A stretch of DNA of 64,000 nt from Actinomadura terrae (lineage in GTDB: Bacteria; Actinomycetota; Actinomycetes; Streptosporangiales; Streptosporangiaceae): contig NZ_JAICDG010000003.1 of the NCBI RefSeq assembly GCF_022751215.1, forward strand, positions 806,001 through 870,000. Direction: 5' to 3'. A model generated the notes under the pieces. The model was not told the origin of the DNA. It worked only from the letters and a program-made list of their open reading frames with translations, and searched no databases. Positions 35,145 to 42,614 of this stretch are shown in pieces. Made by a program: the position numbers and the translations under genes. Position 1 is the first letter of the stretch. Each line of letters opens with the position of its first letter.

Positions 35145-35501
35145 CTAACCGGATGCCGCGTCGATGACCTGGTCGAGGATCTCGCGGGAGTTGACCAGTT
35201 CGGTGATCATCCGGTCGATGCGGTCGCGTTCGGCGGCGAGTTCGGCGGTCAGGCGCGGGGTGGCGAGCTCGGACGGGCCGCCGTCGGCGTCCCGCATGCA
35301 GGGGAGCAGCCGGGCGATCTTCCCGCTGCTCAGGCCCGCCGCGAACATCTCCTGGATCCGGACGACCCGGTCGACCGCCCGCTCGGGGTAGTCGCGGTGG
35401 CCGCCGGGCGTGCGGGTGGACGCCAGCAGGCCCCGCTGCTCGTAGTAGCGCAGCGACCGCTCGCTCACCCCGGTGCGGCGGGCGAGTTCACCGATCCGCA
35501 T
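35145..35501 (-). CDS. MerR-family transcriptional regulator
   Basis: The 118-residue protein has the MerR winged helix (RIGELARRTGVSERSLRYYEQRGLL, then GGHRDYPERAVDRVVRI) and a dimerisation coiled coil ending ILDQVIDAASG. One cysteine (LLPCMRDADGG) lies in the effector region, too few for a classical metal site. The ATG at 35501 is the start used by the family. It is divergent from the deacetylase at 35566 and probably controls it. Confidence 0.88.
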   Translation of the reverse strand: MRIGELARRTGVSERSLRYYEQRGLLASTRTPGGHRDYPERAVDRVVRIQEMFAAGLSSGKIARLLPCMRDADGGPSELATPRLTAELAAERDRIDRMITELVNSREILDQVIDAASG

Positions 35502-35530
35502 CTCGGCCTCACAATCGCGCCGCGGAGTTG

Positions 35531-35552
35531 AACCTGACACCAATGTTAACTT
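35531..35552. promoter_or_regulatory. Candidate MerR operator
   Basis: An imperfect inverted repeat around TGACA-CCAA-TGTTA lies between the divergent MerR and deacetylase genes, in a local A+T-rich patch. MerR regulators bind such repeats inside promoter spacers. The assignment is positional. Confidence 0.4.
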
Positions 35553-35565
35553 CTACCGTGTCGGC

Positions 35566-36429
35566 ATGACGCACACAGGCGAGAACCGGCTCTACGACTA
35601 CAGCCCGATCACCGAGCGGCCGCCGCTGCACTGGCCCGGCGGCGCCAGGGTCGCCGCCTATGTCGGGCTGAACATCGAGCATTTCCTGATCGGACGTCCG
35701 TCCACGAGCATCTGGTCCGGCACCTCGCAACTGGACCCCGACGCGCTCAATCACGGCTGGCGCGACTACGGGCCGCGGGTCGGGATCTGGCGCACGATCC
35801 AGAGCCTCGACCGGCACGGTTTCCGGGCGAGCGCGCTGCTGAACTCCGACGCGGCCCGCCATTACCCGCAGATCGTCAGGGCGGGCGTGGAACGGAACTG
35901 GGCCTGGCTCGCGCACGGGCGCACCAACTCCGTCCTGCACGCCGACATGGCCATCGACGAGGAGCGCGCCGTCCTCACCGAGATCGTCGACACCATCGCC
36001 GACGCCACCGGTCAGCGGCCGCGCGGCTGGATGGGCCCGGGGCTGACCGAGACGCACAACACCCCGGCGCTGCTCGCCGAACTCGGCCTGGACTACGTCC
36101 TCGACTGGACGAGCGACGACCAGCCCTACCGGCTGAACGTCCCCGGAATGCTCAGCGTCCCCTACACGCTCGAACTCAATGACCTGCTGCTGTTCGCCAA
36201 CGGCACCACGGGCCCGGAATTCGTGCAGATGGTCAAGGACCAGTACGAGCAACTGCACGCCGACTCCGAGCACGGTGGCCGGGTCATGGCGCTGGCGCTG
36301 CATCCGTTCGTGATCGGGCAGGCGTTCCGCGCCAAGTATCTGGACCTCGCGCTCGAGTTCCTGGCGGCGCAGCCCGACATCTGGATCACCACGAGCGACG
36401 AGATCGCCGCCCATTACCGGTCCCTGTGA
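35566..36429 (+). CDS. Polysaccharide deacetylase-family protein (PuuE/PgdA-like)
   Basis: The 287-residue protein follows the NodB-fold branch that includes allantoinase PuuE and Helicobacter PgdA. Marks are ARVAAYVGLNIEHF at the first strand, RVGIWRTIQSLDRHGFRASALLNSDAA, AHGRTNS, PRGWMGPGLTETHNTPALLAELGLDYVLDW and a late ALHPFVIGQ. The metal Asp/His positions are partly changed compared with true deacetylases, as is usual in this branch. It would cleave a C-N bond in a small or sugar amide. The substrate is unknown. Confidence 0.8.
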   Translation: MTHTGENRLYDYSPITERPPLHWPGGARVAAYVGLNIEHFLIGRPSTSIWSGTSQLDPDALNHGWRDYGPRVGIWRTIQSLDRHGFRASALLNSDAARHYPQIVRAGVERNWAWLAHGRTNSVLHADMAIDEERAVLTEIVDTIADATGQRPRGWMGPGLTETHNTPALLAELGLDYVLDWTSDDQPYRLNVPGMLSVPYTLELNDLLLFANGTTGPEFVQMVKDQYEQLHADSEHGGRVMALALHPFVIGQAFRAKYLDLALEFLAAQPDIWITTSDEIAAHYRSL

Positions 36430-36489
36430 CGATCGGAGCCGATGATGAGGCTCCCGGGGGTGGGCGGCGGGAGCCCCATCATGGCCCTG

Positions 36490-37551
36490 TTACTTCAGGG
36501 TGAGGTTCTGGGACTGGAGCGCCTCGTCCACGGGCTGGAAGTAGGACTCGAAGCCGCTGCCTCCGCAGGAGCTGTCGCTGATGCCGGACGTGATGCCGAC
36601 GGCGGTGTTGCCGGTCTGGAGGGAGCCGCCGCTGTCGCCGGGCTGCGCGCACGCGCTGGTCGAGATCAGGCCGGTGACCGCGCCCTGCGGGTAGTTGACC
36701 GTCTGGTCATAGGCGCGGATGGTCCCGGACGTCGTGCCGGTGGTGGAGCCCTTCTTCTGGATCTGCGAGCCGACCGGCGGGCGGCCGACCTGGGTGAGCC
36801 CGGCGTTGCTGGTCTGCAACGAGCTGTTGGTCACCCGGATCGTGCCGTAGTCGTTGCCGGGGAAGCTGCTGGCCTGCCGGGTGCCGACGGTCTGCCCGCC
36901 GGACGTCTTCCAGCTGGCGCCGGCGTTGGTGCAGTGGCCGGCGGTGACGACGTACGTGGTGCCGCCGCCGACGGCGATCGCCGACACCGAGCAGCGCGAG
37001 CCGCCGGTCAGGATCGCCTCGCCCGGGGAGAGCACCACGCGGGCCGCCGCGCCGACGCGCTTGATCTGGACGGTGTCGCCGAGCGCGCGGGCCCGGTCGA
37101 GGAACGCGCGGGTCGCGGCGTCGTTGTCGTTCTGGGGCACGCGGACCACGACGGCGTTGGAGACCACGTCCACGCCCCACGACAGCCCGACGGCGCCGCG
37201 CGTCCCGGCGAACCGGTCGAGGCGGGCCTTGGCGTCGTTGAGCGGCCGGATGCCGTGCTCGACCACGCGGGCCCTCGCGCCCGACGCCTCGACCTGGCGC
37301 GCGGCGTCCCGGCTGGTGACGTTGACGACGAGGGTCCCGGCGCGGTCGAGGTAGGAGCCCGCGTGCCGGGCGCCGAGCCGGTGGGTGATCTGGTCGGCGA
37401 GGGTCTGCTGGGGGAAATGGGCGAGCCTGACGGTCCCGGCGGAATGCGTCTGTGCGGACGCGGGAGCGGTTCCGAAAGCCGGGAGCGTGATCAGCGCCGC
37501 GGCGCTCAGCAGCGGGGGAACCACGCGTTTGAGGTGCGATCCACGGTTCAC
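36490..37551 (-). CDS. Secreted S1-family serine protease (streptogrisin/alpha-lytic type)
   Basis: The 353-residue preproprotein has a signal peptide ending near APASAQT. A pro-region follows (residues 45-175, with SYLDRAGTLVVNVTSRDAA), then the mature protease. The catalytic triad is His in VVTAGHC, Asp in GNDYGTI and Ser in QPGDSGGSL, and the cysteines pair as in streptogrisins. The GTG at 37551 is preferred because AAAGGTGG lies six bases upstream; an earlier start at 37578 is weaker. Such enzymes degrade extracellular protein. It is a single-gene unit. Confidence 0.92.
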   Translation of the reverse strand: MNRGSHLKRVVPPLLSAAALITLPAFGTAPASAQTHSAGTVRLAHFPQQTLADQITHRLGARHAGSYLDRAGTLVVNVTSRDAARQVEASGARARVVEHGIRPLNDAKARLDRFAGTRGAVGLSWGVDVVSNAVVVRVPQNDNDAATRAFLDRARALGDTVQIKRVGAAARVVLSPGEAILTGGSRCSVSAIAVGGGTTYVVTAGHCTNAGASWKTSGGQTVGTRQASSFPGNDYGTIRVTNSSLQTSNAGLTQVGRPPVGSQIQKKGSTTGTTSGTIRAYDQTVNYPQGAVTGLISTSACAQPGDSGGSLQTGNTAVGITSGISDSSCGGSGFESYFQPVDEALQSQNLTLK

Positions 37552-37805
37552 TGTCGTCCACCTTTCGCCGCCGTTCACCGGTCGGGTGGCGGCGGCTTCT
37601 CCGGGGGTTGGCGGGGGACGAACACCTGATCACGAGGACTCGGGGTGGGAGTCTCGTGACCGGGTGTCGCGTGGGAGCAACGTACTGCGAGGAACTGTCC
37701 GCAACCAGATTTCAGGACGTCATTGAAATTTCAGTACTTCGCGTTCCTCTTCACATTCATCACTCCCGGAGGCGGGAGCGATGAATGCTTTCCGGTGACG
37801 GACGG

Positions 37806-38495
37806 CTACCGGGGGCGGGCACCCGGGCACGGCAGCCACAGCCAGGCGCGGGTCCGTGTCTCCTTGCAGCGCACCGCCAGCGGCTCGTAGGCGGCCGGGT
37901 CGAAGAACCCGCCGCCCGCCCGCGCGATCTCGTGCAGGTGGTCGGAGGCGAGCAGCCCGACGTCGGCGCCCGAGGCGTCCAGCGCCCGCTTGAACGCGGG
38001 CGCCTCCAGCAGCCGGAACAGGCGCACCAGCGACGTCCCCGCGACGCCGTTGTCGTCGCCGTGCACGCGGCCGATGTGCGCCGCCACCCGGACCCGCAGG
38101 TGGGCGGCCTCGCTGGCCATCTTGTTGGAGCGCCGCAGGACGGCGTTCAGGTGGTGGCCGAGCGGCGCCAGCAGGTTCCCGGGGTCCACCTGCGGCGGGA
38201 CGACGACCAGCGCGCCGTCGCCGCGGTCCTCGCGGTAGCAGCCGGGCCAGGGCAGCCCGGTCATCGCGAACGCCTCCTCCAGCCGCGCGTACAGCGCGCG
38301 CCGCAGGTGGAGCTGGACCTCGTCGTCGCGGCGCGGGTCGCCGAACGCGGCGATGTCCACGGCCAGCAGCGGCAGCTCGCGGTCGACGTGCGCGACGTGC
38401 GGCGGACGTCCGGCGAGCGGCAGGTCGACGGCGCGCAGCCCGGACGGGAGCGCGTCCGGGTGCGCGGTCGGGGAAGCGGGCGGGGGCGCGGTCAT
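37806..38495 (-). CDS. Conserved actinobacterial protein with nucleotide-cyclase-like fold
   Basis: The 229-residue protein contains LPLLAVDIAAFGDP and CYREDRGDGALVVVPPQVDP, which resemble the first-strand aspartate and the GDG loop of class III nucleotide cyclases. It lacks the full set of cyclase metal and base residues. Proteins like this are found in several copies in Streptosporangiales genomes. Function is unknown. The ATG at 38495 overlaps the stop of the small upstream gene (ATGA), so the two are coupled. Confidence 0.65.
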   Translation of the reverse strand: MTAPPPASPTAHPDALPSGLRAVDLPLAGRPPHVAHVDRELPLLAVDIAAFGDPRRDDEVQLHLRRALYARLEEAFAMTGLPWPGCYREDRGDGALVVVPPQVDPGNLLAPLGHHLNAVLRRSNKMASEAAHLRVRVAAHIGRVHGDDNGVAGTSLVRLFRLLEAPAFKRALDASGADVGLLASDHLHEIARAGGGFFDPAAYEPLAVRCKETRTRAWLWLPCPGARPR

Positions 38496-38734
38496 GGCAG
38501 GCGAGCCTCCTCGAAGACGGGATCGGCCCAGAAGGCGATCAGCTCGTGCTCGTCCAGCCGCGCCGGCGGCACGCCGTCCGGCAGGGAGCGGCCGGTGGCG
38601 AGCGCCCACAGCGTGATCAGCGTGTAGGCGATGAGCTCGTCGTCGGAGCGGGGACGGCGCGCGCCGGGCGCATGGCCCGGCACCGGCGCGCCGGCGGCGA
38701 CGGGGGCCGGGCGGGCTCTGGTCGAGGTGTCCAT
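38492..38734 (-). CDS. Small conserved protein coupled to the cyclase-like gene
   Basis: An 80-residue protein with a disordered Pro/Ala N-terminus and a C-terminal motif LIAYTLITLWALATGRSLPDG, then LDEHELIAFWADPVFE. It precedes and overlaps the cyclase-like gene by four bases. The pair is probably expressed together as partners; no function is known. Confidence 0.6.
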   Translation of the reverse strand: MDTSTRARPAPVAAGAPVPGHAPGARRPRSDDELIAYTLITLWALATGRSLPDGVPPARLDEHELIAFWADPVFEEARLP

Positions 38735-38806
38735 GGCGCCGAATATGGACGGTCCGGCGCCCGCCGCGATGGTGGTTTCCGGCTACCCGGAACCGCGCGG
38801 AGACCC

Positions 38807-38901
38807 CCGGATGGGGCCGGATGCGCGCGGATGTTCCAGCGCAGCCGGACGTGGCATCCCGTCCTATCCGGTTTCATCCGGATCTCTCCGCTGACATCCG
38901 G
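38807..38901. repeat. Phased CCGGAT/ATCCGG hexamers in a divergent promoter region
   Basis: The 378-bp gap between divergent genes (38734 and 39113) contains CCGGAT at 38807 and 38817 and ATCCGG at 38866, 38876 and 38896. The copy at 38876 is part of the palindrome ATCCGGAT. Spacings of 10, 49, 10 and 20 bp put most sites on one face of the helix. This suggests cooperative binding of a regulator. Confidence 0.45.
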
Positions 38902-39112
38902 ACCGATCCACTGTGGTCCGGGTTTTCGCGGGTACGGGCGAGTATTCATGCTCCGGACGGCGAGTCGCGATGGAATTCGCAGTGGCGAAGCGTTCCTGAC
39001 CGACGTAAGCACTCCGAGATGTGGCAAACCTGACAGAACGGCGTGTCGCGCGGTGGGAACATGTCGCCCTCACCGGAGATCGTCATCCACAGGAAGTGGC
39101 CGGGCCGCACAG

Positions 39113-40207
39113 ATGCCTGACGACACCCGCGCCGGCGCGGCGCTGCACACCTTCATCGGCGACCTGCGCGCCGCGTTCGAGCTCGCGGGGCCGCCCACCT
39201 TCGCGCGCCTGGAGACCCTGTCCGAGCACTGCCGCGATCCCGGCCCGACCGCGCGCCCGCGCGACACCGGTCCGCGCGACACGGGTCCGCGTGACATGGG
39301 TCCGCGCGACACCGGTCCGCCGGGCGGCCAGCGGGTTCGCGTCCTGCCCCACTCGACCACCCACGACATCCTCTCCGGCAAACGCGACAAGCTTCCGCCC
39401 TGGCCGTGGGTGTCGTCGTTCCTGCACGTGCTGCGGATCGCCGCGCGGGAGAACGGGCTCGACCCCGAGGAGATCGGCAGCACCCGCGACTGGCACGCGC
39501 GCTACCTCGCCGCCCGGACCGCGATCCTCGACGCGCAGCGGCCCCCGCTGGCCGCGCCTGTCCCCGACCCCGTCCCGGACGCCGGGCCCGGCCCGGCGGC
39601 CGGCGACGCCGTCCCGCAGCCCCCGAACGAGGAGCCAGAGCCGCCCTCGATCACACCCCCGTTCGGGGCGACCACGATGACGCGCCGCTACGCCGACGCC
39701 TACGGGCGCACCGGCATGCGCCTGCTGCGCCACGCCGAGGCCGACGACGGGCAGGACCACGGCGTGCCCGCCTACCGGCTGGCGACATTGCTGGCCTGCG
39801 ACAACCGTCCGCACGAGGCGCTGTACTGGTTGCAGCGCGCTGCTCGTGTCGGGCACCGGCTGGCCCGCCGGCTCGCCGTCGAGTGGGACCCGCGCACCGA
39901 CCCGTGGCCGCCGCACTACTGGAAGCGGGGCGAGGCCGCCTTCGAGATCGGGATGGACTACGAGGCCAACGGGTATCCGCACGCCGCCGCCGTCTTCTTC
40001 GAACGCGCCGCCGACAACGGCGTCCACGAGGCCGCCTACCGCTCCGGCCTGCACCGCATGCAGTACGGGCAGACGTGGGAGGCCATGCTGCTGTTCAACC
40101 GCGCCGCCGACGCCGGGTACCGGCCCGCGCAACGCGAACTGGACGGCCTGCTGCCCCGCTACCACGGTGAGACGCAGCAGGGCATCACCCCCTTCGGGAC
40201 TTATTGA
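39113..40207 (+). CDS. Sel1/TPR-like repeat protein with N-terminal helical domain
   Basis: The 364-residue protein has an N-terminal region (residues 5-140) resembling actinobacterial helix-turn-helix or effector-associated N-termini (HDILSGKRDKLPPWPWVSSFLHVL). Then comes a Pro-rich linker (residues 150-185) and Sel1/TPR-like helices (YRLATLLACDNRPHEALYWLQRAA, FEIGMDYEANGYPHAAAVFFERAADNGVHEAAYRSG). A four-copy PRDTG repeat sits near residue 50-70. The ATG at 39113 lacks a strong ribosome site. Such proteins usually mediate protein contacts; no partner is known. It precedes the RNA ligase by 60 bp. Confidence 0.65.
   Translation: MPDDTRAGAALHTFIGDLRAAFELAGPPTFARLETLSEHCRDPGPTARPRDTGPRDTGPRDMGPRDTGPPGGQRVRVLPHSTTHDILSGKRDKLPPWPWVSSFLHVLRIAARENGLDPEEIGSTRDWHARYLAARTAILDAQRPPLAAPVPDPVPDAGPGPAAGDAVPQPPNEEPEPPSITPPFGATTMTRRYADAYGRTGMRLLRHAEADDGQDHGVPAYRLATLLACDNRPHEALYWLQRAARVGHRLARRLAVEWDPRTDPWPPHYWKRGEAAFEIGMDYEANGYPHAAAVFFERAADNGVHEAAYRSGLHRMQYGQTWEAMLLFNRAADAGYRPAQRELDGLLPRYHGETQQGITPFGTY
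39260..39321 (+). repeat. Four 15-bp tandem repeats
   Basis: The units code for PRDTG or PRDMG, four copies in a row, with third-position differences. They lie in a likely disordered section of the Sel1/TPR-like protein and may vary in number. Confidence 0.75.
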
Positions 40208-40267
40208 GTTGCCCGCCGCCCGCGGCGATCGCCACCCTTGCGGAAACCGATCCGAGGGGGAATGCCC

Positions 40268-41332
40268 ATGTCGACACTGCGTGTGACCGCCGAAGAACTG
40301 ACGATCCATCCGCACGGAAATGCCGACGCGCTCGAACTGGCCCAGGTCGGCCTTTACCGCGCGGTCGTCGGGAAGGGACAGTTCCGGACCGGGGACCTCG
40401 CCGTCTACATTCCCGAGGGCGCGCTGCTGCCCGCCGAGCTGATCGGCGAACTCGGGCTGGAGGGCAAGCTCGCCGGTTCGGCGAAGAACCGGGTGAAGGC
40501 CGTCCGGCTGCGCGGGGAGCTGTCGCAGGGGATCGTCTGCCTGCCTCGCGCCCTGGCGGGGACCGACCTCGCGGCGGCGCGCGCGGAGTCCCGCGACTTC
40601 GCCGGCCTCCTCGGCGTCACCAAGTGGGTGCCGCCCGTCCCCGTCCACATGAACGGCGAGGTCGTGCCCGCGCCCGATCTGCTCCCCTGGGTCGAGATCG
40701 AGGACGTCAAGCGCTATCCGGCGATCTTCGAGCCCGGCGAGGCGGTCGTGGCGACCGAGAAGATCCACGGCACCGCGTGCCTGTTCTCCCTGGTCGGGGA
40801 CGAGGCGTTCGTGTCGTCCAAGGGCTTCGGGCACAAACGGCTCGCGCTGGTGCGCGACGAGCGGAACCTCTACTGGCGCGCCGTGGAGACGCACGGCGTC
40901 CCGGCCGCCGCGGCGGCGATCGCCGCCCGGTTCGGCGCCGACCGCGCCGGCGTGTTCGGCGAGGTCTACGGGCGCGGCGTCCAGGACCTGCACTACGGAC
41001 GCCAGGAGATCGGCTACGCCGTCTTCGACGTCGCGGTGGCCGCGGGGGAGGGGCCGGTGCGCTGGCTGGACCCCGCCGAGCTGGCCGACGTCCTTGAAGA
41101 GACCGGCCTCCCGGCCGTCCCCCGCCTGTACGAGGGGCCCTACGACGAGGCCGTGCTCACGGAGCTGGCCGTCGGACGCGAGAGCGTGTCGGGCAAGGCC
41201 GCGCACCTGCGCGAGGGCCTGGTCGTCCGCCCGGCCACCGGACGCTACAGCGAGATCACCGGCGGGCGCGCGATCGCCAAGTTCGTCTCCCCGGCCTACC
41301 TCACCCGCAAGGGCGGCACCGAATACGAGTAG
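40268..41332 (+). CDS. RNA ligase of the DraRnl (Rnl5, DRB0094) family
   Basis: The 354-residue protein is an ATP-dependent RNA ligase. An N-terminal OB-like domain (residues 1-120) of the Deinococcus ligase type precedes the nucleotidyltransferase core. The adenylated lysine is Lys165 in EKIHGTA, the KxxG motif. Further motifs are FGEVYGRGVQDL (III), REGLVVRP (IV) and IAKFVSP (V). Rnl5 enzymes seal 3'-OH/5'-phosphate nicks in duplex-like RNA. The ATG at 40268 has GAGGGGG eight bases upstream and is preferred to the ATG at 40262. It converges on the permuted tRNA-like array, which would be an obvious substrate or product. That link is inferred. Confidence 0.9.
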   Translation: MSTLRVTAEELTIHPHGNADALELAQVGLYRAVVGKGQFRTGDLAVYIPEGALLPAELIGELGLEGKLAGSAKNRVKAVRLRGELSQGIVCLPRALAGTDLAAARAESRDFAGLLGVTKWVPPVPVHMNGEVVPAPDLLPWVEIEDVKRYPAIFEPGEAVVATEKIHGTACLFSLVGDEAFVSSKGFGHKRLALVRDERNLYWRAVETHGVPAAAAAIAARFGADRAGVFGEVYGRGVQDLHYGRQEIGYAVFDVAVAAGEGPVRWLDPAELADVLEETGLPAVPRLYEGPYDEAVLTELAVGRESVSGKAAHLREGLVVRPATGRYSEITGGRAIAKFVSPAYLTRKGGTEYE

Positions 41333-41363
41333 CACCGAATACGGGTAGCCCCCAAAGAGCGGC

Positions 41364-41394
41364 GGGCCCCGGAACTTCCCATGTTCCGGGGCCC
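41364..41394. terminator. Strong bidirectional terminator hairpin
   Basis: A perfect 12-bp stem (41364-41375 with 41383-41394) and a 7-nt loop separate the RNA ligase end from the 3' end of the minus-strand RNA array. On the minus strand a short T-run (CTCTTTGG) follows. It likely ends both transcripts. Confidence 0.75.
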
Positions 41395-41433
41395 TGAGAG
41401 AATCCGCTCGCACGGCACGCCGGCGGCTTTTAA

Positions 41434-41540
41434 GGGGGCAGGTCAGTTCTCAGGTCACCGCGTTCTTCCATTGAACTACCGCGCCGCGAGAGGTGCGGGC
41501 CAGATTCGAACTGGCATCTCGGTGATTGACGCCTGCCTCC
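41434..41540 (-). ncRNA. Circularly permuted tRNA-like RNA A
   Basis: Read on the minus strand, the 3' half of a tRNA comes first: anticodon-stem strand CACCG (41524-41520), variable AGAT, T-arm GCCAG-TTCGAAT-CTGGC (41515-41499), acceptor strand CCGCACC (41498-41492). Then T and the linker CTCGC lead into the 5' half: acceptor GGCGCGG (41485-41479), TA, D-arm GTTC-AATGGAA-GAAC (41476-41462), G, anticodon-stem strand CGGTG (41460-41456). Acceptor pairs 6 of 7, D stem 4 of 4, anticodon stem 5 of 5 (6 with the next pair), T stem 5 of 5. The open ends in the anticodon loop continue into a terminal helix (41540-41532 with 41442-41434, 8 of 9 pairs). The A and B boxes are on this strand. No anticodon can be assigned. 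Confidence 0.8.
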
Positions 41541-41560
41541 GGTCGATCCGGCGATGAGCG

Positions 41561-41698
41561 GAAATGCTGATTCTGGAGCGAGAGCCTGAGATTGAACGGC
41601 TGCCTCTACCGATTTGGGCTACCGGGACGCGGATGCCCCGGGGAGGAGTCGAACCTCCACTGTCACCGTGGTTCAGACTGAGCCTCATCCTCAGCTTC
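41561..41698 (-). ncRNA. Circularly permuted tRNA-like RNA B
   Basis: Same permuted order on the minus strand. Anticodon-stem strand ACGGT (41669-41665), variable GACAGT, T-arm GGAGG-TTCGACT-CCTCC (41658-41642), acceptor strand CCGGGGC (41641-41635). Then A and the linker TCCGC, acceptor GTCCCGG (41628-41622), TA, D-arm GCC-12 nt-GGC (41619-41602), A, anticodon-stem strand GCCGT (41600-41596). All seven acceptor positions pair (one G-U), the anticodon stem pairs 5 of 5 (one G-U), D stem 3 of 3 and T stem 5 of 5. The flanks form another helix: 41698-41691 with 41570-41561, with a 2-nt bulge. The 6-nt acceptor cap has the same length as in RNA A and also ends in CGC. The intervening loop sequences are unlike those of RNA A. 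Confidence 0.78.
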
Positions 41699-41736
41699 GG
41701 GGCCTGATCGGCCCCGCCCCCGCGCTCCAGCGGGGG
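41699..41736 (-). other. Tandem hairpins between the conserved gene and the RNA array
   Basis: Two adjacent perfect hairpins lie between the stop of the protein gene at 41768 and RNA B: 41717-41736 (7-bp stem, 6-nt loop) and 41699-41715 (6-bp stem, 5-nt loop). They may end the mRNA, attenuate it, or mark a processing point that releases the RNAs from one long transcript. Confidence 0.55.
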
Positions 41737-41767
41737 AGTCTTCTGTAGTTGTCGTTCCCGCAGCGCG

Positions 41768-42499
41768 TCAGGCGAAGAGGTAGCCGAACACCGCGTCGCC
41801 GATCTTCCGATCGGTCACCTCGGCGCCGTTGGCCTCCTCGCGCGCGAACTTCACCGCGGCCTGGAGTTTGGTCACCCGCTCGCGCAGCTCGTTCACGCGC
41901 CTGGCGGGCAGCGCCCCCGAGAACGCCGTCTTCGTCCAGGTGCCCACGATCACGTCCTCGGTGTAGGTCTCCACCTGCGCGGGGTGCTCGGTGGTGGCCT
42001 CGTACAGCACGTGGGCGCGCGGGATCTTCTTGGTGCGCGTCGTCTTCACCGGCTCGGTGCGCCACACGTCGGCGGACTCGTCGAAGGTCCACGACTCCGC
42101 CGCGTCCAGGACGGGCAGCTTGTCGACGAAGGTGTGCAGGTCGGTGAGCTGCTTCTCCAGGAACAGCAGGTACGACACGGGGACGTCGGCGACGATCGTC
42201 CGGCCGTCCACGACGACGTCGGCGCGCGCGTCGCAGTTCGCCCAGTCCTTGGTGGCGGTGACGTCGAACAGCCGGGTCAGCGCCTTCGCGGCGTCCGCGA
42301 GCGCCTCCTCCGCCTTCACCTGCACCCGGGTCGACTCGGGCGGAAGCTGCTCGCCCTCGTCGTCCAGCGGCTGGTAGGTCCGCGAGATGCCGGACAGCAG
42401 CGGCGTCTTCTGGATGCGGTGGTGAATGTCGGTCAGCTCGCGCTGCGCGCGGGATTTCGTCCCCTTCTCCACCGCGATGATCTGGTTCAGCTTCGTCAT
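41768..42499 (-). CDS. Conserved actinobacterial protein of unknown function next to the RNA array (DUF7873-like)
   Basis: The 243-residue soluble protein starts MTKLNQIIAVEKG and has conserved-looking blocks ISRTYQPLDDEGEQLPPEST, LFDVTATKDWANC, ADVPVSYLLFLEKQLTDLHTF and FAREEANGAEVTDRKIGDAVFGYLFA. I recall close homologues in Streptomyces catalogued as DUF7873, but no function. It has no signal peptide and no recognised nuclease or ligase motif. GGAGGG lies seven bases before the ATG at 42499. It is transcribed toward the two permuted tRNA-like RNAs on the same strand and likely shares their promoter. A role as RNA-binding or processing partner is inferred only from position. Confidence 0.75.
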   Translation of the reverse strand: MTKLNQIIAVEKGTKSRAQRELTDIHHRIQKTPLLSGISRTYQPLDDEGEQLPPESTRVQVKAEEALADAAKALTRLFDVTATKDWANCDARADVVVDGRTIVADVPVSYLLFLEKQLTDLHTFVDKLPVLDAAESWTFDESADVWRTEPVKTTRTKKIPRAHVLYEATTEHPAQVETYTEDVIVGTWTKTAFSGALPARRVNELRERVTKLQAAVKFAREEANGAEVTDRKIGDAVFGYLFA

Positions 42500-42614
42500 G
42501 TGCGGCACCCTCCCCGTGGCGTGACCGGCGCAACGCTACTGTTTCCGGGCCATTCGTGCACCCGGATTTACCACGACAATTGCCGAGAAGGGGAAATCGG
42601 CGCCGGACACGGGT

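Noticed and set aside
41476..41688. A 70-codon minus-strand reading frame over the RNA array
   Set aside because: Its apparent peptide (GDSGGSTPPRGI) is simply the T-arm and acceptor read as codons; there is no ribosome site and the RNA structure explains the sequence.
41561..41698. tRNA-Sec gene for the selenium system
   Set aside because: TTCAA occurs near the anticodon stem of RNA B, but the long variable arm and extended acceptor stem of tRNA-Sec are absent and the parts are permuted.
41635..41715. A normal-order tRNA reading on the minus strand, starting GCCCCGA and ending CGGGGCA
   Set aside because: The acceptor and T-arm pair, and a 5-bp D-like stem exists, but the anticodon stem has only three pairs and the variable region shrinks to one base. 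The permuted reading satisfies all stems better and also explains the D-arm half next door.
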